Source: a virus
Length of the DNA stretch: 29,091 nt
Virus record (IMG/VR): IMGVR_UViG_3300021378_000111
Coordinates: 1 to 29,091 of that record
Strand: one strand, 5' to 3'
Part shown: one piece after another, positions 11,420 to 21,172 of the stretch
Layout of the letters: each line of letters opens with the position of its first letter
Position numbering within the stretch: the stretch's first letter is position 1
The notes under the pieces: generated by a model
The model's input: only the letters and a program-made list of their open reading frames with translations
Databases searched by the model: none
Told to the model about the DNA's origin: nothing
Position numbers and translations under genes: made by a program

Positions 11420-12235
11420 ATGGCAATAAAATTTCAAGAAGAAGGTCATGTATATGAAAGTATAGATGGTGACAATATTCAATGGACTGGAGTAACAACT
11501 TTTATAGGTAAATTTAAACCAAAATTTGATAGAGATGGTCAAGCTAAGAAATCATCAAAGAATAGAAGGTCTAAGTGGTATGGTATGACACCTAAAGAAA
11601 TTATTGCAGCATGGGATGGTGAAACTGAAAGAGCTATTACATTAGGTAATTTTTATCATAATCAAAGAGAAGCAGATATGCTTGACTTCAAGACTATTGA
11701 ACGCAATGGTATAGAAATACCTATTATTAAACCAATAATAGATGATAATGGTATTAAAGTTTCTCCAAATCAAAAACTAGAAAATGGATTATACCCTGAA
11801 CATTTGGTTTATTTAAAGTCTGTTGGTTTATGTGGTCAAGCAGATGTTGTAGAAGTAGTAGATGGAGTGATAAATATAAATGATTATAAAACAAATAAAG
11901 AAATAAAAGAAAAAGGTTTTACAAATTGGGAAGGTATAACAAACAAAATGTATAATCCAATAAGTCATTTAGATGATTGTAATCTTAATCATTATAATTT
12001 ACAATTAAGTATATATATGTATATTATTAAAAAGCATAACCCTAAACTCAAAATTGGTAAAATGACAATTCAACATGTTAAGTTTAAACAAGTTGGAGAA
12101 GATAAATTTGGTTATCCAATTAATGAACATGTCAATGGTGAACCTGTATTAGATACAATTAAAATTTATGAACTACCATATTTAAAAGATGAAGTAATGT
12201 CTTTGATGATGTGGATAAAAGATAACAAATCATGA
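11420..12235 (+). CDS. PD-(D/E)XK nuclease (RecB/Cas4-like fold)
   Basis: The 271-residue protein shows the ordered motifs of RecB-like nucleases: GNFYH with H80, the acidic E127 in PEHLVYLK, GQAD with D142, NDYKTNK with D155 and K157, and HYNLQLSIYMYII with Q195 and Y199. These residues would coordinate metal and cut or resect DNA. Phage members act in recombination, host DNA degradation or genome maturation. Lying directly upstream of the terminase genes, this one could process DNA for packaging; the activity is well supported, the exact role is not. Confidence 0.85.
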   Translation: MAIKFQEEGHVYESIDGDNIQWTGVTTFIGKFKPKFDRDGQAKKSSKNRRSKWYGMTPKEIIAAWDGETERAITLGNFYHNQREADMLDFKTIERNGIEIPIIKPIIDDNGIKVSPNQKLENGLYPEHLVYLKSVGLCGQADVVEVVDGVININDYKTNKEIKEKGFTNWEGITNKMYNPISHLDDCNLNHYNLQLSIYMYIIKKHNPKLKIGKMTIQHVKFKQVGEDKFGYPINEHVNGEPVLDTIKIYELPYLKDEVMSLMMWIKDNKS

Positions 12236-12750
12236 TAGTAAGATTATTTGATATAGAAAATAGTAATTTAGTAATAACAGAACATTGTCATGCATTACCT
12301 TTTCTTAAAAAAATTATGGAAGAATATCCAGACACTTATATGTCCATCTATAAATATTTATTTTACATGACATGTCCTAATCCAGATTTAAATCCTTTTT
12401 TTAATTTACCTGAACATGAAAAGGAAGATATTATTATTGAAGAGATTGAGCTTGAAGAATCAACTGAAGATCCTCCAATTAGATATGCTAAGGCAATGTG
12501 TGAAAAATTATATCAAACACCAACTTATAGGGCATATGTGGGTATTAAATCTATGTTAGATAGATTAGCAAAATATATGGAAGTAACAGCTATTGAACAT
12601 GGTAGAGATGGAAATATAAATTCAATGGTAAATGCTGCTGCAAAATTTGAATCAATTAGACAATCATATAAAGGAGCATTTACAGATATGAGACAAGAAC
12701 AAGACAGCTCTGTGCGTGGTGGTGCAGGTTTAGCTTATGACCAATTATAA
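12232..12750 (+). CDS. Hypothetical protein upstream of terminase, small-terminase candidate
   Basis: This 172-residue protein overlaps the nuclease stop (ATGA). It has an acidic middle (EHEKEDIIIEEIELEESTED) and a helical C-terminal half (YAKAMCEKLYQTPTYRAYVG; then IKSMLDRLAKYME). The position before GroES and TerL, the helical content and the size suit a small terminase subunit, but I see no clear helix-turn-helix and family recognition is lacking. The candidate role rests on synteny alone. Confidence 0.7.
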   Translation: MIVRLFDIENSNLVITEHCHALPFLKKIMEEYPDTYMSIYKYLFYMTCPNPDLNPFFNLPEHEKEDIIIEEIELEESTEDPPIRYAKAMCEKLYQTPTYRAYVGIKSMLDRLAKYMEVTAIEHGRDGNINSMVNAAAKFESIRQSYKGAFTDMRQEQDSSVRGGAGLAYDQL

Positions 12751-12761
12751 AATCAACAATT

Positions 12762-13037
12762 ATGGCAGAAAAAATTATTCCAGTAGGACAAAAATTATTA
12801 ATCAAAGAAATAAAGGCAGAAACTAAAACTGCATCAGGACTTATTATTCCAGAAATAGCACAAAAAATAACTTATAGAGGTAGAGTTGTTGGAATAGGTG
12901 ATTCTGTAAAAGAAATAAAAATTGGAGATGTGGTGCAATATGCTGAACATGCTATGCCAACTCCAATGAAACATGATGGGCAAGAACACCTATTATTGCA
13001 AGTAGGGGACGTATATGCCATCATAAGAGATGAGTAG
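12762..13037 (+). CDS. groES: GroES-type co-chaperonin
   Basis: This 91-residue protein is clearly Cpn10/GroES: VGQKLLIKEIKAETKTASGL leads to the mobile loop TASGLIIPEIAQ that docks onto GroEL, then GRVVGIGDS, the KIGDVVQYAEHA segment and a C-terminal LQVGDVYAIIRDE. It would cap the host GroEL, probably to help fold the major capsid protein, the role played in T4 by the very different gp31. Its end overlaps the start of the large terminase gene by eight bases, tying chaperone and packaging expression together. Confidence 0.92.
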   Translation: MAEKIIPVGQKLLIKEIKAETKTASGLIIPEIAQKITYRGRVVGIGDSVKEIKIGDVVQYAEHAMPTPMKHDGQEHLLLQVGDVYAIIRDE

Positions 13038-15219
13038 GATTATACCCATATTTGAAAATCATAAATGGTCAACTAGAGAGTTTGAGTCAGATAATCATTT
13101 CAGAGAATTTTTAGAATCTATTTTTAAAGAACCTGGTAATTATGATTTTGACAACATAGCATGGCTATTTAATGAAGAAGCAAAAAGATTTAATTCAGAA
13201 GGAAACTATTGTAATAAACCTTTTAGATCAAAAGATTTTACTGCTTATTGGGAAGATCAAAAAAACAAATGTAGAACGGGAGTTATATTTAAAAGCGGTA
13301 ATAAACAATGGTATCTTACTAGAGATTATTACATGTGGCTTAATTTCTTACCAATATTTGATAAAGAAGAAAAAAAATATGGATTTGCAAAAGTAAGAGA
13401 TGCACAATACCATATGGCATTATATGAGATTATTGCAGAGTTAAATAATCAACATGCTGCCATTCTTAAAAAAAGACAGATAGCATCTTCATATTTTCAT
13501 ATGGGGAAAATCATTAATCAATATTGGTTTGAAGAAGGATCTATATGTAAGATTGGTGCATCACTTAAAGATTATATAAATGATAAAGGATCTTGGAAGT
13601 TTTTAGAAGAATATAAAACATTTTTAAATGAACATACTGCATGGTATAGACCAAGCAATCCTGAGAAGGTTTTACTTTGGCAACAACAGATTGAAGTAAA
13701 AATAAATAATAGAAAAACATCAAGAGGTCTTAAATCAAAGATACAAGGTGCTTCTTTTGAAAAGAATGCTACTACAGGTGTTGGGGGTCCTTGTACTTAT
13801 TTCTTTCATGAGGAAGCTGGTATTGCTAAAAACATGATGCAGACATATGAATATTTACGTCCTGCTATGTCTTCTGGTATGATGACAACTGGTCAATTTA
13901 TTGCTGCTGGTTCAGTAGGTGATTTAGAACAATGTAATCCTTTAAAGGATATGATACTAAATCCAACTGCTAATGATATATATGCAGTAGAAACTAATTT
14001 AATGGATGCTGATGGTACAATAGGCATGGCAGGGCTGTTTATACCAGAACAATGGTCTATGCCTCCTTATATAGATAAATTTGGCAACTCAGAAATAGAT
14101 GAAGCAATTGTAGCTATTAAAAATGAAAGAGCAAGATGGAAAAATGAATTAAGTGGTGAACAATATCAATTAAGAATATCTCAAAAACCACTTAATATAG
14201 CTGAAGCATTTGCGTATAGAAAAGAGTCTGTATTTCCACAAGGTATATTAAGTAAGCAATTAAAAAAGATTGAAGAAAAAGAATATCCTTATGAACTTAT
14301 TGAACTTGATAGAGATCAAACAGGCATTACTGCTAAACGTACAAATAAATTACCAATAAGTGAATTTCCAGTAAATAAAAAACAACAAGATAAAACTGGA
14401 AGTATTGTAGTTTGGGAAAGACCAATTGAAAATCCTGGTTTTGGAGCATACTATGGTTCTATTGACCCTGTGTCAGAAGGTAAAACAACTACATCAGATT
14501 CATTGTGTAGTATATATATTTATAAAAATGCTACAGAAGTAACTAGAGATATAGGTGCTGGGGATGTTGAACAATTTATTGAGAGAGATAAGATAGTAGC
14601 AGCATGGTGTGGTAGATTTGATGATATTAACAAAACACATGAAAGATTAGAACTTATAATAGAATGGTATAATGCATGGACAATTGTTGAGAATAATATT
14701 TCTTTATTTATTCAACATATGATAGCTAGGAAAAAACAAAGATATTTAGTTCCTAAACAACAAATACTATTTTTAAAAGACTTAGGATCTAATAGAACAG
14801 TATATCAAGAATATGGATGGAAAAATACAGGAACATTATTTAAAAGCCATTTAATATCTTATGCAATTGAGTTTTTAAGAGAAAGCATTCATGAAGAAAC
14901 AGATGATCATGGATCAGTTATGTCACAGACATTAGGAGTAGAAAGAATACCAGACCCAATGCTTATAAAAGAAATGCTAGCTTATTATCCTGGATTAAAC
15001 GTAGATAGATTAGTTACCTTTGGTGCATTAATTGCTTTTGCTAAAATACAACAATCTAATAGGGGATATTCTAAAAGGCGTGAATCAGACGATAATTCCT
15101 TGGTAAATCCAGAAAAAATAAGTAAATTAAAGTATAGTAGTCCGTTTAAAAATATTGGGCGTAAAAGAGGTTTGGGTGGTTCTAAAATAAAAAGATCCGG
15201 ATTTAAAAACATTAAATAG
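13030..15219 (+). CDS. terL: Large terminase subunit (TerL)
   Basis: This 729-residue packaging motor and nuclease would pump DNA through the portal and cut the concatemer. Residues around 146-160 (KKRQIASSYFHMGK) sit at the Walker A position in a variant form, and CTYFFHEEAG (C255 to G264) is the Walker B strand with catalytic acids E261/E262. The RNase-H-like nuclease starts near YYGSIDPVSEG (D479). The C-terminal part contains EMLAYYPGLNVDRLVTFGAL, typical of long TerL proteins of crAss-like and related phages. It is followed 11 bp later by the portal gene. Confidence 0.9.
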   Translation: MSRIIPIFENHKWSTREFESDNHFREFLESIFKEPGNYDFDNIAWLFNEEAKRFNSEGNYCNKPFRSKDFTAYWEDQKNKCRTGVIFKSGNKQWYLTRDYYMWLNFLPIFDKEEKKYGFAKVRDAQYHMALYEIIAELNNQHAAILKKRQIASSYFHMGKIINQYWFEEGSICKIGASLKDYINDKGSWKFLEEYKTFLNEHTAWYRPSNPEKVLLWQQQIEVKINNRKTSRGLKSKIQGASFEKNATTGVGGPCTYFFHEEAGIAKNMMQTYEYLRPAMSSGMMTTGQFIAAGSVGDLEQCNPLKDMILNPTANDIYAVETNLMDADGTIGMAGLFIPEQWSMPPYIDKFGNSEIDEAIVAIKNERARWKNELSGEQYQLRISQKPLNIAEAFAYRKESVFPQGILSKQLKKIEEKEYPYELIELDRDQTGITAKRTNKLPISEFPVNKKQQDKTGSIVVWERPIENPGFGAYYGSIDPVSEGKTTTSDSLCSIYIYKNATEVTRDIGAGDVEQFIERDKIVAAWCGRFDDINKTHERLELIIEWYNAWTIVENNISLFIQHMIARKKQRYLVPKQQILFLKDLGSNRTVYQEYGWKNTGTLFKSHLISYAIEFLRESIHEETDDHGSVMSQTLGVERIPDPMLIKEMLAYYPGLNVDRLVTFGALIAFAKIQQSNRGYSKRRESDDNSLVNPEKISKLKYSSPFKNIGRKRGLGGSKIKRSGFKNIK

Positions 15220-15230
15220 AGTAAATCAAT

Positions 15231-17978
15231 ATGAGAGTATTAAACGCCATGCAAATGAAAAACGGTGCCACTGCAGAAAGTGGACCTACGTTTTCTAGTC
15301 TAACTCAACCAGTACAATTTTTACCATATTCTAAAAAGACAGATGATTGGGCAGCTTGGAATTTAGATTGGTTAGAACTTCAAGGTATTGAGTTTTTAAG
15401 ACTAAATTCTAGAAGACTTCTTAAAAATTATAAACTTGCAAAAGGTATAATTGATAAAACAGATTATATTGTTGAGCCCGATAATGAGTATAAAGATTTA
15501 ATGGATACTTTAACAGCTGAGAATGACTCAGCGTTAGAATTAAAATTTTATCCTATTGTTCCTAATGTTATAAATGTATTAACAGGTGAATTTGCTAAAA
15601 GATATACTAAAGTACAGTTTAGAGCAGTAGATGACGCATCTTATAATGAGATGCTAGAACAAAAAAGAATACAAGTAGAAGAAGCATTATTAGCAGATGC
15701 AGAAGCTAATTTAGTGCGTAAGATGATTGAGATGGGTATGGATCCTTCATCAGAAGAAGCACAACAACAACTATCTCCAGAAGGATTAAAATCATTACCT
15801 GAGATAGAAGACTTTTTTAGCAAGTCTTATAGAAGTATGGTTGAAGAGTGGGCATCACATCAACTTGCAGTGGATGAAGAAAGATTCAAAATGCAAGAAC
15901 TTGAGGAAAGAGGATTTAGAGATATGCTTATTTCAGATAGAGAATTTTGGCATTTTAGAATGTTAGAAGATGACTATGATATTGAGCTTTGGAATCCGGT
16001 ACTAACTTTCTATCAAAAATCACCAGATCAAAGATATATAGCAGATTCAAATTATTGTGGTAAAGTAGATTTAATGACTGTATCTGATGTTGTTGATAGA
16101 TATGGATATTTAATGGATGAAAAACAATTGAAATCTCTTCAAAAAATATATCCAGCTAGATCTGCACAATATCAAGTTAACGGATACCAAAATGATGGGG
16201 CATATTATGATGCAACTAGATCTCATGAATGGAATACACAAATGCCAGGTTTAGCATATAGACAATTTACATCTAATTATTGGGATGATCCTGCAAGAGG
16301 TGGTGATATACTTAGTGAAATACTAGATGAGAATGAAGATGTATCTATGTGGGGTGAAGGCAACTTAATGCGTGTTTCAACTATATATTGGAAGACACAA
16401 CGTAGAATAGGTCATTTAACTAAAATTGAAACAGATGGTGAAGTAACCCAAGAAATAGTAGATGAAACATTTAAGATTACTAAAAAGGGTGTTTATGATA
16501 GTTCTATATTTAAACAAAAGAGTAAAGAAAATTTATTAGAAGGTGAGCATATTGAATGGATATGGATAAATGAAGTTTGGGGTGGTGTAAAAATTGGTCC
16601 AAATTTACCGGCTATGTGGAGATCTACTATGGGTGACAACATTAATCCTATTTATATAGGTATTAATAGAACTAAACCTGGTAGATTACCATTTCAATTT
16701 AAAGGTAATAATACACTTTATGGTTGCAAACTACCTGTAGAAGGTAGAGTATTTTCTGATAGAAATACTAGATCTACATCATTAGTTGATCTAATGAAAG
16801 CTTATCAAGTTGGGTACAATATGGTTAACAACCAAATTGCTGACATTCTAATAGATGAATTAGGAACAGTAATAATGTTTGATCAAAATGCTTTACCACG
16901 TCACTCAATGGGAGAAGACTGGGGCAAGAATAATTATGCAAAAGCATACGTAGCAATGAAAGATTTCCAAATGCTACCTCTTGATACATCAATTACAAAT
17001 ACTGAGAATGCAACTAACTTCAATCATTATCAAACTCTAAACATGGAGCAGACTAATAGATTGATGTCTAGGATTCAACTTGCAAATTATTTTAAACAAC
17101 AATGTTTTGATGCTATTGGTATTAATCCTCAACGTCTAGGCGGTGCTGTATCAGCACAAACAGCTACAGGGGTTGTACAAGCTATGCAACAATCATATGC
17201 TCAAACAGAAATGTATTTTGTACAGCATTCAGATCACTTAATGCCAAGAGTACATCAAATGAGAACTGATTTAGCACAATATTACTATAGTACTAACCCA
17301 AGCGTTAGATTGTCTTATATATCTACAGAAGCAGAGAAGGTTAATTTTTCTATTAATGGTACCGAACTATTACTTAGAGATTTTAATGTATTTGCAACTA
17401 CTAAAACTAATCACAGAGCTATATTAGAAAACCTTAAACAAATGGCTCTTACAAATAATACTACAGGAGCAAGTATATATGAACTTGGAAATATTGTCAA
17501 AGCTGATTCAATTGCTGAAGTAACAGATATTCTAAAAGATTCTGAAGCTAGACAACAAACAATGCGTCAACAAGAAATGCAACAGCAACGTCAAATGCAA
17601 GAGCAACAACTACAAGCTAAAGCACAAGAAGAACAACAAAAGCTTCAGGTTGAAATTGATGAAAATGCTAAGGATAGACAAAATGATGTTACTATTGCTG
17701 AGATAAGATCTGCAGGATTTGGTTCAATGGCTGACATAAATCAGAATCAACAGTCTGATTTTCAAGATGCTATGAAAGATATTAGAGAAACTACTCAATA
17801 CCGTGAACAAATGAATTTAAAACGTGAAGAGAATAGTTCAAAGTCTATGATGGAAAATAGCAGACTTGAAGTAGAAAGAGAGAAAATTAATGCTTCAAAA
17901 GAAATAGCTAATACCAAACTTCAAATAGCTAAAGAAAACAAAAATAAGTATGATTCAAAAGAATCAGATAAAAAATAA
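15231..17978 (+). CDS. Portal protein
   Basis: The 915-residue protein has the size and position of the long portals of crAss-like phages and would form the dodecameric ring for DNA passage. Visible regions are an N-terminal part with ELKFYPIVPNVINVLTGEFA, a central body with LPFQFKGNNTLYGCKLPVEG, a long helical stretch around residues 510-640, and a glutamine-rich coiled coil from about 775 onward (QQEMQQQRQMQEQQLQAKAQ) ending in lysines. The coil may reach into the capsid. The assignment uses length, synteny and these motifs. A 120-bp intergenic gap with candidate regulatory motifs follows. Confidence 0.85.
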   Translation: MRVLNAMQMKNGATAESGPTFSSLTQPVQFLPYSKKTDDWAAWNLDWLELQGIEFLRLNSRRLLKNYKLAKGIIDKTDYIVEPDNEYKDLMDTLTAENDSALELKFYPIVPNVINVLTGEFAKRYTKVQFRAVDDASYNEMLEQKRIQVEEALLADAEANLVRKMIEMGMDPSSEEAQQQLSPEGLKSLPEIEDFFSKSYRSMVEEWASHQLAVDEERFKMQELEERGFRDMLISDREFWHFRMLEDDYDIELWNPVLTFYQKSPDQRYIADSNYCGKVDLMTVSDVVDRYGYLMDEKQLKSLQKIYPARSAQYQVNGYQNDGAYYDATRSHEWNTQMPGLAYRQFTSNYWDDPARGGDILSEILDENEDVSMWGEGNLMRVSTIYWKTQRRIGHLTKIETDGEVTQEIVDETFKITKKGVYDSSIFKQKSKENLLEGEHIEWIWINEVWGGVKIGPNLPAMWRSTMGDNINPIYIGINRTKPGRLPFQFKGNNTLYGCKLPVEGRVFSDRNTRSTSLVDLMKAYQVGYNMVNNQIADILIDELGTVIMFDQNALPRHSMGEDWGKNNYAKAYVAMKDFQMLPLDTSITNTENATNFNHYQTLNMEQTNRLMSRIQLANYFKQQCFDAIGINPQRLGGAVSAQTATGVVQAMQQSYAQTEMYFVQHSDHLMPRVHQMRTDLAQYYYSTNPSVRLSYISTEAEKVNFSINGTELLLRDFNVFATTKTNHRAILENLKQMALTNNTTGASIYELGNIVKADSIAEVTDILKDSEARQQTMRQQEMQQQRQMQEQQLQAKAQEEQQKLQVEIDENAKDRQNDVTIAEIRSAGFGSMADINQNQQSDFQDAMKDIRETTQYREQMNLKREENSSKSMMENSRLEVEREKINASKEIANTKLQIAKENKNKYDSKESDKK

Positions 17979-17983
17979 TTGGC

Positions 17984-17994
17984 GTTAGCTATAT
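17984..17994 (+). repeat. Intergenic GTTAGCTATAT element after the portal gene
   Basis: GTTAGCTATAT lies six bases after the portal stop. The same 11-mer occurs at 5777-5787 (plus) and 2355-2365 (minus), each time in non-coding DNA; the copies here and at 2355 also share a preceding C. The role is unknown. Confidence 0.4.
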
Positions 17995-18029
17995 ACTGCT
18001 GATTATTTTTATTTTTATACAAATATTAT

Positions 18030-18070
18030 AAGTTTATAATATAAACTTTACGTATATTATATATGTAATG
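18030..18070 (+). promoter_or_regulatory. Candidate late promoter upstream of the scaffold-like gene
   Basis: TTTACGTATATTAT (18047-18060) lies about 40 bp before the ATG at 18099 in an A/T-rich gap. The core TACGTATATTAT is repeated exactly at 23243-23254, also upstream of a virion gene, and a shortened copy is on the minus strand at 5793-5802. It differs from the host TAnnTTTG box, so it could be a phage-specific promoter or regulator site. Confidence 0.4.
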
Positions 18071-18098
18071 AATATTAATTATTAAAACCAACATAATT

Positions 18099-19406
18099 AT
18101 GAGCACAACTCAAACAGAACCAGTGAAAAGTAACGTAGAACAAGTTGACGTTAATTTAGATGAAATATTCAATGCTGCACCTAGTGGAGATGATATTATT
18201 TCACAAGACTCAAATAAACCAAAAAGTATATTTAGTGGTTTAACTGAGAAAGCAGATATGTCATTTGCAGATCCAGATAAGGATGATAAAGATGATTTAA
18301 ATGCTAAAGTAGATGATAAAGAAAATTCTGAAGAACCTAAAGCTGAAGATGACAAACAAGTCTCTGAAGAAAAAAAGGTTGAGGAAAATGTAGATAATAT
18401 ATTAGATACATTAGATGGTGCAACAGAAGAAGAATCAAATGATGAAGAAACAAAAACAAAAAAAGGTAGAAAACCTATTGAAGGTATATCTGATGTTTTT
18501 TCAAAATTAATAAAGGATGATAAAATTGTACCATTTGATGATGATAAAGATTTATCTGAATATACTGCAAAAGATTGGGAGGAGCTTATTCAAGCTAATT
18601 TAGAAGAAAAAGCAAATCAAGTAAGACGTGAAACGCCTAAACAATTTTTTCAGTCTTTACCAGAAGAATTACAAATAGCAGCAAAATATGTTGCAGATGG
18701 AGGTAAAGATCTTAAAGCATTATTTTCTACATTATCACAAGTAGAAGAAAGTAAAAGTCTTGATGTTAAAAAAAGTAATGATCAGGAACAAATTATTACA
18801 CAATATTTGAGTGCAACAGGATATGGTACTCAAGAAGAGATTCAAGAAGAAATTGAAATATGGAAAGATTTAGGTAAGCTTGAACAACAAGCAAATAAGT
18901 TCAAACCTAAATTAGATAAGATGCAAGAAAAAGTTGTTGCACAAAAACTTGAAGAACAAGAGTTAAAAAAGAAACAACAAGAACAAGCATCAAAAGCATA
19001 TATGAAAAATGTATATGATACATTAAAAGATGGTAAGTTAGGTGAAATTAAAGTTGATAGAAAAACACAAGCCATGTTATATAATGGTTTAGTTCAACCT
19101 AATTATCCTTCAGTAAGTGGACGTAATACAAATCTATTAGGTCACTTATTAGAAAAGTATCAATTTGTTGAACCTAATTATGCTCTTATATCTGAAGCTT
19201 TATGGTTATTGCAAGACCCGGTAAGTTATAAGGCAAAAATTATGGATAAAGGTGCACAAAAAAGTGTTGAAAAAACTGTAAGGAAGCTTAAAACTGAACA
19301 ATCAAATGCAGGAGGAGCATCATTAGGTGTAAATAGTGCAGAAGCAGAAAAGAAAAGTTCTAAAAGAAAATTAACAAGACCAACAAACATTTTTAAAAGA
19401 ATGTAA
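18099..19406 (+). CDS. Putative capsid scaffolding or prohead-core protein
   Basis: The 435-residue protein lies between portal and major capsid genes, the usual scaffold position. The N-terminal third is extremely acidic and low in complexity (DPDKDDKDDLNAKVDDKENS; EEKKVEENVDNI). The middle is helical, with a long charged coiled coil near 268-305 (KLEEQELKKKQQEQASKAYM). The C-terminal region is basic (KKSSKRKLTRPTNIFKRM), as expected of a scaffold tail that binds the shell. An acidic head, coil and basic tail are typical of scaffolds, but no family motif proves the call. Confidence 0.7.
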   Translation: MSTTQTEPVKSNVEQVDVNLDEIFNAAPSGDDIISQDSNKPKSIFSGLTEKADMSFADPDKDDKDDLNAKVDDKENSEEPKAEDDKQVSEEKKVEENVDNILDTLDGATEEESNDEETKTKKGRKPIEGISDVFSKLIKDDKIVPFDDDKDLSEYTAKDWEELIQANLEEKANQVRRETPKQFFQSLPEELQIAAKYVADGGKDLKALFSTLSQVEESKSLDVKKSNDQEQIITQYLSATGYGTQEEIQEEIEIWKDLGKLEQQANKFKPKLDKMQEKVVAQKLEEQELKKKQQEQASKAYMKNVYDTLKDGKLGEIKVDRKTQAMLYNGLVQPNYPSVSGRNTNLLGHLLEKYQFVEPNYALISEALWLLQDPVSYKAKIMDKGAQKSVEKTVRKLKTEQSNAGGASLGVNSAEAEKKSSKRKLTRPTNIFKRM

Positions 19407-19484
19407 AAATATTTAAAGAAATTTAATTAAGTAAATTAAATATAAACAGAGTAAAACAATTATTAACTAAAACAATCAAAAATT

Positions 19485-21104
19485 ATGGCAACTCCAGTTT
19501 TAAATAATGGGATTTTCCTACGTGATACAAGCTACAAAGCTAGTTCACATGTTGATTCTTATCACCTTACCCAAATGCTTGGTAACCCTGAGCCTATGGA
19601 TATGGGACCAATTGATTTATGGGCAATGACCCAGAAGGTAGAAATGCCTTTATATCAAATGGCTTCTTTTGGTGGAAAGAATACTATCATGGTGGATAAT
19701 GCTAGAGGTGAGTACAAGTGGCAAACTCCTATTGCACAAGATCTTCCTTATATAGTGGCAGACATTGAACCAGCTAATGCTAGCAAAGGTGTAGATGGTA
19801 CTCTATTTAAGATTAAGGTCAACAAAAGAACATTTGGTCATGGTGATATTATCACATATGACAAATATAATGGTCTTGAATTATACATTACAGCAGATGA
19901 TATTATTCCTGCAGGTGATGGTTATGTCTATACAGTACAGTTGGTTAACAACAACAATGCTGCATCTTTAGACAACAAGTATCTTGCTAAAGGAACTAAG
20001 TTCTTTAGAAAAGGTTCTGCAAGAGGTGAATACGGTGAAAGATTTTCTGATATTGAAACAGGATCTGGGTTCCGTGAATTCTACAACTTTGTAGGAGGAG
20101 CAGAAGCACACGTACATTATTCTATTTCTAGCCGTGCTGATCTTATGATCAAAGGTGGTTTAAATGCTGATGGTACTGTACCAGTAACTGAAATTTGGAG
20201 AAACTTTGACACTGATCCTAATAATCCATCTGTACCAAGTATAGAAGGCTTAGTAGCAAATATGGGTAAAGCAGGAGCAAGAGAAGCATTTGAAAATGGA
20301 ACTCTTACAAGAACTTTCATTACAAATATGGAAGCAGCTCACTTATCTAAAATTGCAACGGATATTGAAACTTACCTAATGTGGGGTAAAGGTGGTAGAA
20401 TTAAACAAGATGGACCAGATGATATTAGATTATCTGTAGGTTTATGGGCACAGTTAGACAACTCTTTCAAAAGAGTATATAACAAGTCTTCATTTACTCT
20501 TGACATGTTTAAGTCTGAACTTTATAACTTCTATCAAGGTAAAGTTGAATTCAAAGGGCCAGACCCACAAAGATCACTTGTTGTACAAACAGGTATTGGT
20601 GGTATGCAGTTAATCAATAAAGCAATTGCTGATGAAGTGTATGGTTCTGGTTTAGTTCAAAACGCATCTGATATTGGAGCTGTAACAGGTTCAGGTATGG
20701 ATTTAGATTATGGTTTTGCTTATACTAGCTTTACTATTCCATTCTTAGCTAACGTTAAGTTTGTATTGAATCCAGCATTTGATAATTTAAATACTAATGA
20801 TATTGAAAATCCATTAATTGATGGAAGACCTTTAAGTTCATTTAGCTTTATTATCTTTGATGTAACTGATGAAGGAAATGACAACATTCACTTGTTGAAA
20901 CTTTCTTGGGATAATCAACTTAAGTGGTTCTACCAAAACGGTACTATGGACTACATGGGAAGAACTCAAGGTTTTGCTTCTACTGGACAATTCAATGGAT
21001 ATAGAGTTTATATGACTCAAACCATGCCAGCTATTTGGGTTAAAGATCCAACCAAAGTTCTTAAAATTGTAATGAGAAACCCTATTACAGGAGGATCATT
21101 CTAG
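19485..21104 (+). CDS. Major capsid protein
   Basis: The 539-residue protein occupies the major capsid position and is mixed alpha/beta without signal or membrane segments: an N-terminal arm (MATPVLNNGIFLRDTSYKAS), a beta-rich middle (GEYKWQTPIAQDLPYIVADI), a conserved-looking GSARGEYGERFSDIETGSGF, and a C-terminal part with MRNPITGGSF. An HK97-type fold is inferred from synteny and family resemblance. The gene uses more C-ending Asn, Phe and Tyr codons and AAG lysine codons than its neighbours, as expected for the most highly translated virion gene. A strong terminator follows within 45 bp. Confidence 0.88.
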   Translation: MATPVLNNGIFLRDTSYKASSHVDSYHLTQMLGNPEPMDMGPIDLWAMTQKVEMPLYQMASFGGKNTIMVDNARGEYKWQTPIAQDLPYIVADIEPANASKGVDGTLFKIKVNKRTFGHGDIITYDKYNGLELYITADDIIPAGDGYVYTVQLVNNNNAASLDNKYLAKGTKFFRKGSARGEYGERFSDIETGSGFREFYNFVGGAEAHVHYSISSRADLMIKGGLNADGTVPVTEIWRNFDTDPNNPSVPSIEGLVANMGKAGAREAFENGTLTRTFITNMEAAHLSKIATDIETYLMWGKGGRIKQDGPDDIRLSVGLWAQLDNSFKRVYNKSSFTLDMFKSELYNFYQGKVEFKGPDPQRSLVVQTGIGGMQLINKAIADEVYGSGLVQNASDIGAVTGSGMDLDYGFAYTSFTIPFLANVKFVLNPAFDNLNTNDIENPLIDGRPLSSFSFIIFDVTDEGNDNIHLLKLSWDNQLKWFYQNGTMDYMGRTQGFASTGQFNGYRVYMTQTMPAIWVKDPTKVLKIVMRNPITGGSF

Positions 21105-21115
21105 AACTAATAATT

Positions 21116-21147
21116 AAAGGGGAGGGGTTAAACCTCCTCCCTTTTTT
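21116..21147 (+). terminator. Rho-independent terminator after the capsid gene
   Basis: A G-rich arm (21119-21127) and the C-rich arm CCTCCTCCC (21133-21141) pair around TTAAA, extended by AAA/TTT, and six T residues follow at 21142-21147. It is among the most G/C-rich hairpins in the right arm and a textbook intrinsic terminator 12 bp past the capsid stop. Confidence 0.85.
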
Positions 21148-21172
21148 ATTTTAATCTTTAAATACTAAAAAA

